Shown: positions 9,019 through 19,862, counted from the stretch's first letter. The stretch: 64,000 bases of DNA from Legionella moravica DSM 19234 (GCF_000423305.1 NZ_AUHS01000014.1:105830-169829); one strand, 5' to 3'. Notes: generated by a model from the sequence alone, not told the origin. Numbers and translations: made by a program.

Positions 9019-10505
9019 AATGGCTTGATACAATTCAAAATATTGGGAAGAACATTGAGCAAATCACTTGCCAGCACACCGGCCTCTCCCCTGCTTTTCG
9101 TGCACTGATCTCCTGCGTCAGCATGAATCCACACCCCCAGCTTTGCGGCATCAATGAGAGACAATCCTTGAGCACACAGACCAGCAATAATACCGCTTAA
9201 CACATCTCCCATTCCTGCCGTTGCCATGCCAGGATTTCCCTTGGGACAAACAAAACGATGTCCTTCAGCAGACTGGATTACGGTACCCGTTCCCTTTAAT
9301 ACAACAACACCACCATATTGCTGTTGTATTGCCATTGCTGACTGATATCTGTCCTCTTGAATTTCTCTTGATGAACAGGAAAGCAAGCTTCCCGCCTCAC
9401 CCGGGTGAGGGGTTAACACCCAGTTATCATCCACTTGAGGATGCTCTGAGAGCAATCGTAATGCTGAAGCATCGATAACCATAGGTAATTGTGACGTAAT
9501 TGCAGCTAAAAATAAGGTTCTGGCCCAATCACTCTCGCCAAGGCCCGGCCCGATGACGCAAACAGTCGCTTTATCAAGTAAAGGAGTTAAATCGTGTGCT
9601 GATTTTATTCCCCAAATCATAGCTTCAGGTATCATTGGCAAGACGTTTTTTGCATAATCAGGCCAGGTAGCAACAGTGACCGCGCCCGCACCAGTTCGCA
9701 GGGCTGCTTTCGCAGCCAAACTGACAGCCCCCGGCATTCCGGGACCGCCGCCTATGACCAAAACATGGCCGTAATCCCCTTTATGGGAATTTCTTTTTCT
9801 AGGTTGGAGTGGCAAAGGCAATATCGACTTACTTAACAATGTTGCATAGGGAGGAACTTTCTCCACCAAAGATTCAAGAGTTAATGTACTGCAATATAGG
9901 TCACCACAATAATCCGGCCCATCCAGAGTATACATTCCTGCTTTAAGCGCAATAAAAGTAAGAGTTGCTGTTGCGTTTACACAAAAATTCTCAACTTGCC
10001 CTGTATCTGCGTTTAATCCGGATGGAATATCTAATGATACAACGGGTAATCCACTTGAATTGATTTGATTGATGGCCGTTGCAATAACACCATGAACGGG
10101 TCCCTTTAAGCCAATACCCAATAAGGCATCGATGATGAGCTCAACTTCACTATCCAGAGGTTCATCTGCTGATTGGCAATCAACTCCTGCATCTATTGCT
10201 TTATTTGCTGCATTTTTGGCTGCCGGCGGTAAATCAGTAATCGCTTTACATTGGTAAACTACAACGGATAATCCATGTTCGTGCGCTAATCTGGCAAATA
10301 CATAGCCATCTCCTGCATTATTTCCCGAGCCGCAATATACGGCAACATGCCGCACATGTGGAAATTGGCCATGAACAAACATAAATGCCTCAGTTCCAGC
10401 CTGGGTCATTAATTCATGTTCATCCAATTGATATAAATGCATGGCTTGCTGTTCGCAGGCTCTAATGTGCTCACAACGATAAAGGGCATTTTCTGGCTTG
10501 GTCAC
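9015..10505 (-). CDS. nnr: bifunctional NAD(P)HX epimerase/dehydratase Nnr
   Basis: 496 residues. The N-terminal YjeF_N epimerase domain has AVYCGSGNNAGDGYVFARL and a DALLGIGLKGPV segment. The C-terminal ribokinase-like ADP-dependent dehydratase domain has GDYGHVLVIGGGPGMPGA, NWVLTPHPGEAG, VVLKGTGTVI and GNPGMATAGMGDVLSGIIAG. The enzyme repairs hydrated NADH and NADPH. It is the first gene of the operon leading into tsaE. A roughly 140-bp spacer containing an inverted repeat separates it from sspB. Confidence 0.96.
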   Translation of the reverse strand: MTKPENALYRCEHIRACEQQAMHLYQLDEHELMTQAGTEAFMFVHGQFPHVRHVAVYCGSGNNAGDGYVFARLAHEHGLSVVVYQCKAITDLPPAAKNAANKAIDAGVDCQSADEPLDSEVELIIDALLGIGLKGPVHGVIATAINQINSSGLPVVSLDIPSGLNADTGQVENFCVNATATLTFIALKAGMYTLDGPDYCGDLYCSTLTLESLVEKVPPYATLLSKSILPLPLQPRKRNSHKGDYGHVLVIGGGPGMPGAVSLAAKAALRTGAGAVTVATWPDYAKNVLPMIPEAMIWGIKSAHDLTPLLDKATVCVIGPGLGESDWARTLFLAAITSQLPMVIDASALRLLSEHPQVDDNWVLTPHPGEAGSLLSCSSREIQEDRYQSAMAIQQQYGGVVVLKGTGTVIQSAEGHRFVCPKGNPGMATAGMGDVLSGIIAGLCAQGLSLIDAAKLGVWIHADAGDQCTKSRGEAGVLASDLLNVLPNILNCIKPL

Positions 10506-10536
10506 CTGGTGCTCCGAAATCTGTATTTGAAGAGTA

Positions 10537-10571
10537 ACTGTTCACCAGACTCTTGACGAGCGGTGAACAGT
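10537..10571 (-). terminator. inverted repeat downstream of sspB, possible terminator
   Basis: Two 10-bp perfect arms, ACTGTTCACC at 10537-10546 and GGTGAACAGT at 10562-10571, enclose a 15-nt loop. It lies between the end of sspB and the start of nnr, both on the minus strand. There is no clear U-tract, so rho-independent termination is only suggested. Confidence 0.45.
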
Positions 10572-10644
10572 CTCCTCGAAAAAATCCAATATCACAACAT
10601 ATCAGGAAGCTATGGGTTTCAGATTGTCCAGAAACCCGGATAAC

Positions 10645-11043
10645 TCACTCTACTAATTTTAATGATGGTTTTTTTCTTGCGGCAGCTTCAGAATCCGGTG
10701 AACTGGTTGGTGGTTGAGGTTCTTCACCTTCTTCAATAGCAAAAGCAATCCCACGACCATTCTCTTTAGCATAAATTTCCAATACCGCATTCGGAACTAC
10801 GAAGATCTGTTCCGTTTGACCAGAAAATCGAGCGGTAAATACAATACGATCATTTTCCAGTAAAAGACCGCGTGTTGCTGATGGGGAAATATTTAAAACA
10901 ATACGCTCATGACGAATATGTTCCTTGGGAACCTGAACATTTGGATAAGTTGCATCAACCAAAATATAAGGAGTCAGCTCATTATCTACGATCCAGTCGT
11001 AAAAAGCGCGAATCAGATAAGGTTTATTTGATGTCATTGCCAT
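10645..11043 (-). CDS. sspB: ClpXP protease specificity-enhancing factor SspB
   Basis: 132 residues. The N-terminus PYLIRAFYDWIVDNELTPYILVDA and the ARFSGQ segment followed by VLEIYAKENGRG match SspB, the adaptor that delivers ssrA-tagged and other substrates to ClpXP. The tail is flexible and ends in a short basic/hydrophobic segment (ARKKPSLKLVE), consistent with the ClpX-docking XB motif. It follows sspA by 1 nt, as in other gammaproteobacteria. Confidence 0.96.
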   Translation of the reverse strand: MAMTSNKPYLIRAFYDWIVDNELTPYILVDATYPNVQVPKEHIRHERIVLNISPSATRGLLLENDRIVFTARFSGQTEQIFVVPNAVLEIYAKENGRGIAFAIEEGEEPQPPTSSPDSEAAARKKPSLKLVE

Positions 11044-11044
11044 A

Positions 11045-11665
11045 TTATGCAGCTCTTATTTGTCTCTCAGCATCAGTCAAACTCGCTTGGAACGAATCAC
11101 GTTTGAATACACGCTGCATGTAAGAGAGGATGCCTTTAAACTGAGGGGCAATTTCCATACCTAATTTAGGCAAACGCCATAATAGTGGTGCTAAAGCGCA
11201 ATCCAGTAAAGAAAACTCATCGCTCAAAAAATAAGGTTTATCAGCGAATACAGGATCCAGACTGGTTAGGCTTTCCAGCAAATTGACCCGAGCTTGTTCA
11301 GCATTGTCATCGTTTAGAATGTAATTCATCAGATAGTACCAGTCCTGCTCAATCCGATGCATCATTTTACGGGTTTCTGCTCGGGCAACAGGATATACAG
11401 GCAATAAAGGAGGATGAGGGAAGCGCTCGTCCAGATATTCCATAATAATGCGTGCTTCATAAAGAACCAATTCTCTATCAAGCAATGTAGGAACTGTCCC
11501 ATAGGGATTAATCGCTAACAGATCTGAGCTTGGCTCGCTTTGATTCACAGCAAGAATTTCTACATTAACGCCTTTTTCAGCTAATACTATCCGTACCTGA
11601 TGACTATAAACATCATCAACATCAGAAAATAAAGACATTATGGTGCGCTTTGCAACAATTGCCAT
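11045..11665 (-). CDS. sspA: stringent starvation protein A (GST-fold RNA polymerase-associated)
   Basis: 206 residues from the ATG at 11665, chosen because MAIVAKRTIMSLFSDVDDVYSHQVRI aligns in outline with E. coli SspA. The glutathione-S-transferase-like fold shows IIMEYLDERFPHPPLLPVYP and the helical C-terminal domain. SspA binds RNA polymerase and is involved in stationary phase and acid resistance. It lies between petC and sspB on the minus strand and is probably co-transcribed with sspB; the petABC genes lie 5' of it beyond a 246-bp gap holding a small repeat. Confidence 0.95.
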   Translation of the reverse strand: MAIVAKRTIMSLFSDVDDVYSHQVRIVLAEKGVNVEILAVNQSEPSSDLLAINPYGTVPTLLDRELVLYEARIIMEYLDERFPHPPLLPVYPVARAETRKMMHRIEQDWYYLMNYILNDDNAEQARVNLLESLTSLDPVFADKPYFLSDEFSLLDCALAPLLWRLPKLGMEIAPQFKGILSYMQRVFKRDSFQASLTDAERQIRAA

Positions 11666-11810
11666 TAGCAACTCCTATCGATTCATGAAGCCCGGAAACA
11701 GCTTCCGTATTTTACAGTTCAAAGAGCAACATTCTACCACATTTTTACCCTTCCGGGTGACTTTATGCCAAAATCTAATTCATTTTTGCAAATATATCAT
11801 TCAATACTCA

Positions 11811-11896
11811 AGGGTCTGTTGACAATTCATCTATCGCTCCCCGCTACCCGCGCATTAAGCGCAGAACGCAGGCTAGGAGCAATTGCCAACAGAACC
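11811..11896. repeat. short MITE-like element with GGTCTGTTGACAATT-type ends
   Basis: An 86-bp segment bounded by AGGGTCTGTTGACAATT (11811-11827) and AATTGCCAACAGAACC (11881-11896), which are imperfect inverted repeats. The interior is different from, and GC-richer than, the elements with the same ends at 45343 and 57450. It contains no reading frame. It lies in the gap between petC and sspA. Confidence 0.6.
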
Positions 11897-11911
11897 GAGA
11901 AAACTCGGAAC

Positions 11912-12655
11912 TTATTTTATTCTTCGCCAATAAATTTTATTTAAGCGGTAGGCAAAAATAAAAAGAATGCATAAAAACAGAATAACAAAGACACCAATCT
12001 TATATCGCACCATTTTGGCAGGCTCCCCGACGTAAACCAGAAAGGTGACTAAATCTTTAAGCGCACTATCGAATTCAGCCTGATACATTTGACCAGGTTC
12101 AAGAACTATTAAATCCGAAGAATGGGCAGATTTATTGTGCCTTAAGATTACTGTTCCGATCAATGGCTCCAGGATATTGGGCATGGCAACATCAGGTATC
12201 AGAAGGTTGTTGGTACCAAAAGGCCTTGAGCCATCACTGTAAAAACTCTTTAAGTAAGTATAAATCCACTCAGGGCCTCGATCTCGAGCACTTAAAGATA
12301 AGTCCGGAGGCACGATACCAAACCACTGCCTGGCATCTTCTGGAGGCATTGCAATACGAATGGGGTCGTATACCGTTGCTTCTGTAAATATTAAATTACT
12401 TTTTAACAAGTCTTCATCCAGCTCGCCATCAAAAGTAGTTAGACCTAATTCATGAGCCATCCGATTGTAACGCATGTACTTTAATGAATGACAACCCGAA
12501 CAATAATTCATATAAAGTCTGGCGCCTCTTTGTAAGCTCTCTCTGTCTTTTAAGTTTATTGTCACGGAATGCATGGGCCTATCATCTGCCCTTGCCAATG
12601 GAGCTGTGTCAAGTAAAAAAATGCAGACCATCACTAAGGTTATGAGTTTCATCAT
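11912..12655 (-). CDS. petC: ubiquinol-cytochrome c reductase, cytochrome c1 subunit
   Basis: 247 residues. A signal peptide ends near ARA (residues 21-24), the heme c site CSGCHSLKYMRY lies around residues 52-63, a methionine axial-ligand region is further along (IAMPPEDARQWFG and PDVAMPN), and a single C-terminal membrane anchor spans about residues 220-240. Cytochrome c1 passes electrons from the Rieske centre to soluble cytochrome c in the periplasm. The start overlaps the petB stop by 4 nt (ATGA). Confidence 0.96.
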   Translation of the reverse strand: MMKLITLVMVCIFLLDTAPLARADDRPMHSVTINLKDRESLQRGARLYMNYCSGCHSLKYMRYNRMAHELGLTTFDGELDEDLLKSNLIFTEATVYDPIRIAMPPEDARQWFGIVPPDLSLSARDRGPEWIYTYLKSFYSDGSRPFGTNNLLIPDVAMPNILEPLIGTVILRHNKSAHSSDLIVLEPGQMYQAEFDSALKDLVTFLVYVGEPAKMVRYKIGVFVILFLCILFIFAYRLNKIYWRRIK

Positions 12656-13866
12656 GATTCACCTATTCGGGCAGGAACGGGTTTCGTACGCTCTAATCGA
12701 CTATAGAACGGCATGAAAATAAAAAAGGAAAAATAGATAACCGTACCCAACCTGGCCAGCAATAAGCGTAGTGGTGTAACCGGAGCTGTACCTAAATACC
12801 CCAATAGCAACACGCTCAAAATAAAAAGAGTTAAGCTTACTCGTGAAAATACTCCCTTATATCTCATCGAGCGAACGCTGCTTCGATCCAGCCAAGGAAT
12901 AAAAAATAAAATAAATATCGCGGATTGCATACAAGCAACTCCCCATAACTTGTCAGGAATGGCCCTTAAAATGGCGTAAAACGGTGCCATATACCAGACT
13001 GGAGCAATATGCTCAGGAGTTACCATAGGATTGGCTGGAACAAAATTAGCATGCTCTAAAAAATACCCCCCCATCTCGGGGGCAAAAAAAACGACCCCAA
13101 AAAACAGGATTAAAAACGCTATAATTCCAGAAAAATCTTTCACCGAGTAATAGGGATGGAAAGAAACTCCATCCAATGGGATGCCTCGCTCATCTACAGT
13201 GTTTTTAATGTCAATTCCTTCAGGATTATTGGAACCAACCTTATGCAAGGCAACGATGTGCATAAACACCAAAAGGAGCATTAAAATAGGGATACCAATG
13301 ACGTGTAAGGCAAAAAAACGTTGTAAGGTAGCATTTGCAACAGCAAAATCACCTCTTAACCAAACCGCTAAACTTTTACCAATGTAGGGTATTGCTCCGA
13401 ATAACGAGGTAATCACTTCTGCGCCCCAGTAGGACATTTGTCCCCAAGGCAATAAATAGCCAAAAAATGCTTCCGCCAGCAGTATAAGATATAAAACCAT
13501 GCCCAGTAGCCAGACTAGCTCTCTTGGCTTTTGATAAGAGCCATAAAGCAAACCTCGAAACATATGGAGATAGATCACAATAAAAAATGCTGACGCGCCT
13601 GTTGAATGCATGTAACGCAATAACCAGCCAAAATTGACATCACGCATAATGTATTCAACAGAAGAAAAGGCTTGATCAGCACTGGGAGTGTAAAACATGG
13701 TCAACCATAAACCAGTGACCAACTGATTCATCAGAACCACTAAAGCCAGTGAGCCAAAGAAATAAAAAAAGTTCAGGTTTTTCGGGACATAATAATTACT
13801 AAAATGACTTTTCCAGGTGCTTAACAAGGGAAAACGTGCATCTAACCAGCTCACCAGTCCACTCAT
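12652..13866 (-). CDS. petB: ubiquinol-cytochrome c reductase, cytochrome b subunit
   Basis: 404 residues with about eight membrane helices. Conserved segments include LWLTMFYTPSADQAF, the helix-B histidine context YMHSTGASAFF and IYLHMFRGL, the second heme pair in RFFALHVIGIPILMLLLVFMHIVALH, and the Qo-site segment PEHIAPVWYMAPFYAIL (PEWY-like, here PVWY). It forms the quinone-oxidising and -reducing core of complex III. It sits between petA (10 nt upstream) and petC (overlapping). Confidence 0.97.
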   Translation of the reverse strand: MSGLVSWLDARFPLLSTWKSHFSNYYVPKNLNFFYFFGSLALVVLMNQLVTGLWLTMFYTPSADQAFSSVEYIMRDVNFGWLLRYMHSTGASAFFIVIYLHMFRGLLYGSYQKPRELVWLLGMVLYLILLAEAFFGYLLPWGQMSYWGAEVITSLFGAIPYIGKSLAVWLRGDFAVANATLQRFFALHVIGIPILMLLLVFMHIVALHKVGSNNPEGIDIKNTVDERGIPLDGVSFHPYYSVKDFSGIIAFLILFFGVVFFAPEMGGYFLEHANFVPANPMVTPEHIAPVWYMAPFYAILRAIPDKLWGVACMQSAIFILFFIPWLDRSSVRSMRYKGVFSRVSLTLFILSVLLLGYLGTAPVTPLRLLLARLGTVIYFSFFIFMPFYSRLERTKPVPARIGES

Positions 13867-13876
13867 GGTTCAGTCC

Positions 13877-14503
13877 TTATTGTGCTTCCTCACCTATCAC
13901 TATCGTATGCTCATTAATAAAGTGATATGGAGGTACTTCGAGGTTTATAGGAGCAGGAACACCCTTGAAAACCCTGCCTGAGAGATCGAAAGTGGAGCCA
14001 TGGCATGGACAAAAGAAACCTCCTGGCCAATCAGGTCCTAACTCACCCAAATCAGGTTTATATTTTGGCGAACACCCAAGATGGGTACAAATACCAATTA
14101 ACACCAAATATTCAGGATTAATGGAACGGTATTTATTTTTTGCATATTCTGGTTGTTGTTCTACTAATGATTGGGGATCTCGTAATCGTGGATCATCAAC
14201 ATTTAACTGTTGAAGCATTTCATTGGTTCGCCTGATAATCCAGACCGGCTTTCCACGCCATTCTACAATCGCTTGTTCTCCAGGCTCCAATTTTGATAAA
14301 TCAACCTGTACAGGCGCGCCTGCTGCTTGTGCTTTAGCGCTAGGCAACCAAGATGAAACAAAGGGAGTTAAAGCACAAACAGCGCCCACGCCACCTAAAA
14401 CACAGGTCGAAGTTAACAAAAATCGACGCCGCTCTTCATCAAATGGATTTTCAGGTTTCTTATCCACATCCTGATTCAGATCAGTAATTTCACTCACCGT
14501 CAT
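13877..14503 (-). CDS. petA: ubiquinol-cytochrome c reductase, Rieske iron-sulfur subunit
   Basis: 208 residues from the ATG at 14503. RRRFLLTST followed by a hydrophobic stretch is a twin-arginine-type membrane anchor. The [2Fe-2S] cluster motifs CTHLGC and CPCHGS are both complete. It is the first gene of the petABC operon. An upstream ATG at 14548 would add an atypical N-terminal extension and was not used. Confidence 0.96.
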   Translation of the reverse strand: MTVSEITDLNQDVDKKPENPFDEERRRFLLTSTCVLGGVGAVCALTPFVSSWLPSAKAQAAGAPVQVDLSKLEPGEQAIVEWRGKPVWIIRRTNEMLQQLNVDDPRLRDPQSLVEQQPEYAKNKYRSINPEYLVLIGICTHLGCSPKYKPDLGELGPDWPGGFFCPCHGSTFDLSGRVFKGVPAPINLEVPPYHFINEHTIVIGEEAQ

Positions 14504-14585
14504 GCCGCCCTGATTTAAGATAAACTTATTTATAACAAAGAAATGCACTTTTTCAAACGGATGGGAGGACTATTTTATAGAAATA

Positions 14586-14613
14586 AAAAAAAAACCCGCA
14601 TAAAGCGGGTTTT
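14586..14613 (-). terminator. rho-independent terminator after rplM-rpsI
   Basis: The arms AAAACCCGC (14591-14599) and GCGGGTTTT (14605-14613) form a hairpin. Read on the minus strand it is followed by a run of more than eight T residues. It lies 15 nt beyond the rpsI stop. Confidence 0.85.
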
Positions 14614-14627
14614 TAAATAAAACGTTA

Positions 14628-15059
14628 TTAACGTTTGGAGTACTGAGTCGCACGACGTGCTTTGTGCAGACCGACTTTCTTTCTTTCCACACGACGTGAA
14701 TCACGAGTTAACAAACCACGAGCACGCAGCTTTCTACGAAATGAATCAGGGCTTGGCTCAGCATCTTCTGCCAATCCATGCTCATCATAGGCAACCAATG
14801 CTCTGGCGATACCCAAACGAACAGCACCTGCTTGACCAGAAACACCGCCACCAACAACAGTGATGAAAATGTCAAATTTATCAAGAACGTCAACAGTTTC
14901 TAAAGGTTGCATTACAACCATGCAAGAAGTTTCACGACAAAAATATTCTTTCAGAGTGCGATTATTGACTTTAATCTCACCTTTACCAGGACGTAAAAAA
15001 ACACGAGCTGTTGAACTTTTTCTACGGCCAGTGCCATAGTATTGCTTCATTTCAGCCAT
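14628..15059 (-). CDS. rpsI: 30S ribosomal protein S9
   Basis: 143 residues. [37 protein letters not shown] and the basic C-terminus [20 protein letters not shown] are diagnostic of S9, whose extended lysine/arginine tail reaches the P-site tRNA. It follows rplM by 5 nt in the standard rplM-rpsI operon. Confidence 0.98.
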   Translation of the reverse strand: MAEMKQYYGTGRRKSSTARVFLRPGKGEIKVNNRTLKEYFCRETSCMVVMQPLETVDVLDKFDIFITVVGGGVSGQAGAVRLGIARALVAYDEHGLAEDAEPSPDSFRRKLRARGLLTRDSRRVERKKVGLHKARRATQYSKR

Positions 15060-15064
15060 AATAC

Positions 15065-15499
15065 TTATTCCTCAATCTCAAGTTGCTTGGGTTGCTGTGC
15101 AGTATGCGGATGTTCGCTACCAACATATACTTTCAGTTTGCGATACATCTCTCTACCCAATGGATTTTTTGGTAACATGCCTTTTACAGCAAGCTCGATA
15201 ATTCTTACAGGATTGTGTGCCTGCATTTTTTCGAAAGTAACCGATTTGATACCACCAGGAAAACCTGTGTGACGATGATACATCTTGTCTTTAAATTTAC
15301 GGCCAGTCACAGTGACTTTCTCCGCGTTAGTAACAATGATGTAGTCACCAGTATCAACATGGGGTGTATACTCAGCTTTATGTTTGCCACGCAAACGACG
15401 GGCAATCTCAGTAGCTAAGCGACCCAAAACCTTATTGCTGGCATCGACCACTAACCAGTCACGTTTGACTTCATGGCCTTTGGCACTAATTGTCTTCAT
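15065..15499 (-). CDS. rplM: 50S ribosomal protein L13
   Basis: 144 residues. The N-terminus [20 protein letters not shown], the [19 protein letters not shown] segment and [19 protein letters not shown] are typical of L13. It is the first gene of the rplM-rpsI operon. The roughly 200-bp AT-rich gap upstream should hold its promoter. Confidence 0.98.
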   Translation of the reverse strand: MKTISAKGHEVKRDWLVVDASNKVLGRLATEIARRLRGKHKAEYTPHVDTGDYIIVTNAEKVTVTGRKFKDKMYHRHTGFPGGIKSVTFEKMQAHNPVRIIELAVKGMLPKNPLGREMYRKLKVYVGSEHPHTAQQPKQLEIEE

Positions 15500-15704
15500 T
15501 AAATAAACTCCGAACCGCCTAAATTGGTAATCTTTCTATCATGGACGGGCGATTTTAACCAAAACAGAAACATCCTACAAGTAAAAAGGATAAAAATTTA
15601 TTAACAATTAATTAAATCCATATAAAAACATCTAATTTCACATGAAAATGTGAACTGATTCCTGCAATTCAACAGCACTTATCTATACATAAGAAATAAA
15701 TAAT

Positions 15705-16019
15705 TTACTTATCAATTAAAAGCTGTTCTGCGGTTTCTCCCGCAATTAAATGGCTTTCAATTATTTGATCAATATCAGCAAGAGAAGAATAAGAATACCA
15801 CACTCCCTCAGGATAAATCACTATGCATGGCCCCGAACTGCAGCGTCCAAGACAACCCGACTTACTGACCCGATACTTTCCGGGGCCGTGCATATCCAGT
15901 TCCAAAAGGCGAGATTTAAGGTAGTCAAAATATTCTTCGCCACCAGTATTCGCACAGCATTGCTTACCTGCCGCCTTTTGATTCGTGCATATCATTATGT
16001 GCTTGGTATAATAAGTCAA
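15705..16019 (-). CDS. thioredoxin-like [2Fe-2S] ferredoxin
   Basis: 104 residues. The cysteines in HIMICTNQKAAGKQCC (C11, C21, C22) and GCLGRCSSGPC (C56, C60, C65) give the spacing of thioredoxin-fold [2Fe-2S] ferredoxins, with the family's YPEGVWYS segment after the cluster. It is probably a small cytosolic electron carrier; its partner is unknown. It lies 4 nt downstream of ihfA on the same strand. Confidence 0.85.
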   Translation of the reverse strand: MTYYTKHIMICTNQKAAGKQCCANTGGEEYFDYLKSRLLELDMHGPGKYRVSKSGCLGRCSSGPCIVIYPEGVWYSYSSLADIDQIIESHLIAGETAEQLLIDK

Positions 16020-16023
16020 GGGT

Positions 16024-16317
16024 TTACTTTCCTATTGCTTCTATCTTTGTTTTTAATTTTAAGCCCGGCTTAAAGGTTACCACTCTTCTGGCAACCACAG
16101 GAATTTCTTCACCGGTTTTAGGATTTCTACCGGGTCTTTCAGGTTTGTCTCTGGGAGTAAAATTACCGAATCCGGATAATTTCACAGGTTGCCCATGCTC
16201 CAGAGCATGACGTAGTTCTTCAAAAAAATTTTCTACCAGTTCCTTGGCTACCGGCTTGGAAAGCTTTAAATCATCACACAAGGATTCAGCCATTATTGCT
16301 TTGCTCAATGCATTCAC
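16024..16317 (-). CDS. ihfA: integration host factor alpha subunit
   Basis: 97 residues. [18 protein letters not shown] followed by TGEEIPV is the DNA-intercalating arm of the HU/IHF family, with the RPGRNP tip typical of IHF. The alpha call rests on position: it directly follows pheT (2 nt), as in E. coli. IHF bends DNA and in Legionella affects the transmissive phase; that is known of the family and is not read from this sequence. Confidence 0.95.
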   Translation of the reverse strand: MNALSKAIMAESLCDDLKLSKPVAKELVENFFEELRHALEHGQPVKLSGFGNFTPRDKPERPGRNPKTGEEIPVVARRVVTFKPGLKLKTKIEAIGK

Positions 16318-16319
16318 GA

Positions 16320-18701
16320 TTAGTCCCTCAATATGATTGAAAATTCATTTTGCAGTGTCTTGATTATAGCATCAATTAGCAAATTGATCTCAGAATCTAC
16401 TAATGTTCGTGTATCATCCTGTAAGGTCATTGCAACAGCAAGACTTTTCTTTCCTTCTGGCACCCCTTTACCGACATAAACATCAAAGACATCAAATGAT
16501 TTTAACCAATTTTCTGTAACTGCTGATCGGACAGCGTGTTCAATCTGCTTGGCATTTATTTTTTCATCAACCAAAAACGAAAGATCTCTTCTTATTTGAG
16601 GGTATTTTGAAATCGTTTTATACAGGGGTGTAACAGGATTCTTCAATGCCTCTACATTTAACTCAAATAACAGAACATCTTGAGCAATATCTAAAGCATC
16701 GGACAGTCGTGGGTGCAATACCCCAATCCATCCAGCATGCTGCCCGCCTATTGTGATTTGTGCTGATTGACCGGGATGCAAAGCATCATTAACAGCCGGT
16801 ATAAACGCCACGTCATTTAATTTTAATAATGCAAACAACGATTCCAGGTCACCTTTCAAATCATAGAAATCGTAGCAACGTTTTGTTTCATTCCAGTTCA
16901 AGCTGCCACGTTCGCCCATCAACAAACCGGCAATACATGGACGCTCGGTTAAGTTCTGTTTCTCAACATCAAACACAACCCCAATCTCAAAAAATTTAAT
17001 CGCATTTTGTTGTCTGTGGACATTGTAAATCATTGAGGCAATTAACCCCGGCCACATCCCTACTCTCATCTGCGATAATTCTGAAGAAATAGGATTGAGT
17101 AACTGCATGAATTCCTTCTCAGGATAAAGAGCTTCTTGTATCTCTGGATCAACAAAGCTATAACTTATGGTCTCATGATATCCTCTTGAGCGGAACCAAT
17201 GAGACAATTGAGCAGCTATTCGTTCATTCGAGCAGATGGCGCCCGCCTGAACCACTGTATTCATCGGCTCGGCCTTTAAATTATCATAACCGTATAAGCG
17301 GATGATTTCTTCTACCAAATCAACGTCTTGCTGTATGTCAAATCGATGTGAAGGAACCGTTACGTCAAATTGTGTACCGGCTTCATGAGTAATAACGATG
17401 CCCAATCCCGCCAATAAACTGTTCATTTCCTGTAACGAGATAGTCAGCCCGGTCAGTTGTTTTACTTTTGTAGTATCAAAAGTAAATTGGATTCGTTTGG
17501 GTAAATGGGTCGCATCAGACGATTCAATAATTGGCCCTGCTGTACCGCCAGCAATAGATGTAATTAGCGAAGTGGCTCGCTCCAGCGCTTTCAACTGGAG
17601 ATAGGGATCAACTCCTCGCTCATAGCGCTGTGATGAATCGCTGAATAAGCCATATTTTCTAGCGACACCGGCAATGATAATCGGATTAAAAAAAGCACTT
17701 TCCAGAAAAACATCCGTAGTATGAGCTTCGACCGCACTGTCAGCACCGCCCATGATACCCGCCATGGCCAAAGGCTTTTCTTTATCAGCGATAACCAGAA
17801 CCTTGTCGTTTAAGTGAACCTCTTGACCATCTAATAATTTTAATTGCTCTGAATCATTACTAAAACGAACATTAATTTCACCATCAATTTTCGCCAGATC
17901 AAATGCATGCATAGGCTGCCCTAATTCGAGCATGACATAATTCATAATATCAACAATGGGATGGAGTATTCTGATCCCCCCCCGGCGCAGACGCTCACTC
18001 ATCCATAATGGTGTTTTGGCCTGAGTATCAATGTTTCGTATAATTCGCCCACAATACCTGGGGCATGCCTCTGGATTGTGCAAATGAACGCTAAGGACAT
18101 CATCTATTGCTGGGGTAATTGTAGCAACAGGTTGCTCCATCAATGGCAATTTATTGAGTACTGCAACTTCCCGGGCTATACCCAATACACTAAAGCAATC
18201 CGCTCTATTAGGGGTTAAATCGACATCAAAGACATGATCATCAAGAGTCAGATATTCACGTAAATCCATACCGACAGGGGCATCATCCTCTAACTCCATA
18301 ATGCCTTCAGAGTGTTCAGCAAGCCCTAGTTCAGTAACGGAACACAGCATACCCTGAGACAACTCGCCTCTCAGTTTGGATTCCTTGATCTGAAGACCAC
18401 CAGGTAATTTGGCGCCAACCATCGCTAGCGCAACTTTTAAACCAGCGCGTACATTTGCTGCGCCGCATACAATTTTTAAAGGTTTATCAGCATTCACGCT
18501 GACATCGCATAAAGTCAGTTTATCCGCATCAGGATGAGGCGTTGTACTTAGAACTTCAGCAACAACCACATGAGTAAACGCTCCAGCAACAGGATTTACC
18601 GCATCTACTTCCAAACCAGCCATAGTCAATTGATCGGCTAACTCTTGTTCTGTTAATGAGAAGTTAACCCATTCACGTAACCATAACTTACTTAATTTCA
18701 T
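16320..18701 (-). CDS. pheT: phenylalanyl-tRNA synthetase beta subunit
   Basis: 793 residues, full length for bacterial PheT. The order is: N-terminal domain, an EMAP/OB-like tRNA-binding domain ([17 protein letters not shown]), the B3/B4 editing domain ([11 protein letters not shown]), the B5 domain, the catalytic-like core ([14 protein letters not shown]) and the C-terminal anticodon-binding FDX-ACB domain ([18 protein letters not shown]). It pairs with PheS as an alpha2-beta2 enzyme. The gap to pheS is 133 bp and the gap to ihfA is 2 bp. Confidence 0.97.
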   Translation of the reverse strand: MKLSKLWLREWVNFSLTEQELADQLTMAGLEVDAVNPVAGAFTHVVVAEVLSTTPHPDADKLTLCDVSVNADKPLKIVCGAANVRAGLKVALAMVGAKLPGGLQIKESKLRGELSQGMLCSVTELGLAEHSEGIMELEDDAPVGMDLREYLTLDDHVFDVDLTPNRADCFSVLGIAREVAVLNKLPLMEQPVATITPAIDDVLSVHLHNPEACPRYCGRIIRNIDTQAKTPLWMSERLRRGGIRILHPIVDIMNYVMLELGQPMHAFDLAKIDGEINVRFSNDSEQLKLLDGQEVHLNDKVLVIADKEKPLAMAGIMGGADSAVEAHTTDVFLESAFFNPIIIAGVARKYGLFSDSSQRYERGVDPYLQLKALERATSLITSIAGGTAGPIIESSDATHLPKRIQFTFDTTKVKQLTGLTISLQEMNSLLAGLGIVITHEAGTQFDVTVPSHRFDIQQDVDLVEEIIRLYGYDNLKAEPMNTVVQAGAICSNERIAAQLSHWFRSRGYHETISYSFVDPEIQEALYPEKEFMQLLNPISSELSQMRVGMWPGLIASMIYNVHRQQNAIKFFEIGVVFDVEKQNLTERPCIAGLLMGERGSLNWNETKRCYDFYDLKGDLESLFALLKLNDVAFIPAVNDALHPGQSAQITIGGQHAGWIGVLHPRLSDALDIAQDVLLFELNVEALKNPVTPLYKTISKYPQIRRDLSFLVDEKINAKQIEHAVRSAVTENWLKSFDVFDVYVGKGVPEGKKSLAVAMTLQDDTRTLVDSEINLLIDAIIKTLQNEFSIILRD

Positions 18702-18834
18702 CTATAGTCCCCATAATTCAATTGCTGCCTCTCATATACATGGTTCACTTCCTCTACGGACTATAATTCTGATGTGTATGATTTAATCCGTATAAAGTTC
18801 GCAATAAGAGAGGACAGAGATCGGTATTAAATGC

Positions 18835-19848
18835 TTAAAACTGACTTAAAAATGTTACATCGTTTTCAAACATCATGCGCAAATCATCAATTCCGTAATA
18901 CAACATGGCCAGCCTGTCCATGCCCATGCCAAATGCCCAACCCTGATACTCCTCAGGAGAGATATTGACCGCTTTGAGAACATTAGGATGAACCATACCA
19001 CAGCCCAGAACCTCTAACCATCCGGTAAACTTACACGAGCGGCATCCCTTGCCACTGCACTGAGTACATTCTATATCCACTTCAGCAGAGGGTTCGGTAA
19101 AGGGAAAATAGGAAGGACGAAAGCGAAGCGCCAGTTCTCGCCCAAAAAAGTGAGCAAAAAAATCGTTCAGCAATCCCTTTAATCCAGCCAGTGTTGCCTG
19201 TTTATCAATTAATAAGCCTTCAACCTGATGGAACATGGGTGTATGGGTCATGTCAGAATCACATCGATATACCCGACCTGGTGCGATCAGACGAAAAGGA
19301 GGTTTACGTTGCTCCATAGTACGAATTTGTACTGGCGATGTATGAGTTCTTAGTAATCTGCCATCCCCAAAATAAAAGGTATCGTGCATTGCACGCGCAG
19401 GATGGTGACCAGGTATATTCAAGGCTTCAAAATTATAAAATTCTGTTTCAATTTCAGGGCCATCAACTATATCAAAGCCTAAGCGAGTAAAAAAATCATT
19501 AATTATATGTTTTACCTGAGTCACCGGATGTAAAGATCCCGACTCACGATGTCGCCCTGGAAGGGTTACATCGATTTGTTCTTGAGCTAATTTTTCCAGC
19601 AATTGTTTTTCTTTTAATTCAAGCATTTTCGTCTCGATCAGCATGCTGATCTCGCGCTTTGCCTGATTAACTAATTGACCCATTTTGGGTTTTTCTTCAG
19701 CGGATAAATTCGCAAGGCCTTTTAAAATATCAGTCAGTTTACCTTTTTTTCCCAAAAAATCGACACGAATTAACTCAAGAGCGGCAATGTCCGGGGCCTG
19801 ATTAATGGCTTCAGAGGCTTGTTCTTGTATGGTGATGATATCCTGCAT
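18835..19848 (-). CDS. pheS: phenylalanyl-tRNA synthetase alpha subunit
   Basis: 337 residues from the ATG at 19848 ([15 protein letters not shown]). It has an N-terminal coiled coil, then the class II catalytic core with [47 protein letters not shown] and the C-terminal [22 protein letters not shown] motif 3. A hairpin with a short U-tract lies in the 85-bp gap between rplT and this gene and may act as an internal terminator or attenuator. Confidence 0.97.
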   Translation of the reverse strand: MQDIITIQEQASEAINQAPDIAALELIRVDFLGKKGKLTDILKGLANLSAEEKPKMGQLVNQAKREISMLIETKMLELKEKQLLEKLAQEQIDVTLPGRHRESGSLHPVTQVKHIINDFFTRLGFDIVDGPEIETEFYNFEALNIPGHHPARAMHDTFYFGDGRLLRTHTSPVQIRTMEQRKPPFRLIAPGRVYRCDSDMTHTPMFHQVEGLLIDKQATLAGLKGLLNDFFAHFFGRELALRFRPSYFPFTEPSAEVDIECTQCSGKGCRSCKFTGWLEVLGCGMVHPNVLKAVNISPEEYQGWAFGMGMDRLAMLYYGIDDLRMMFENDVTFLSQF

Positions 19849-19862
19849 TTTTATACCCACAA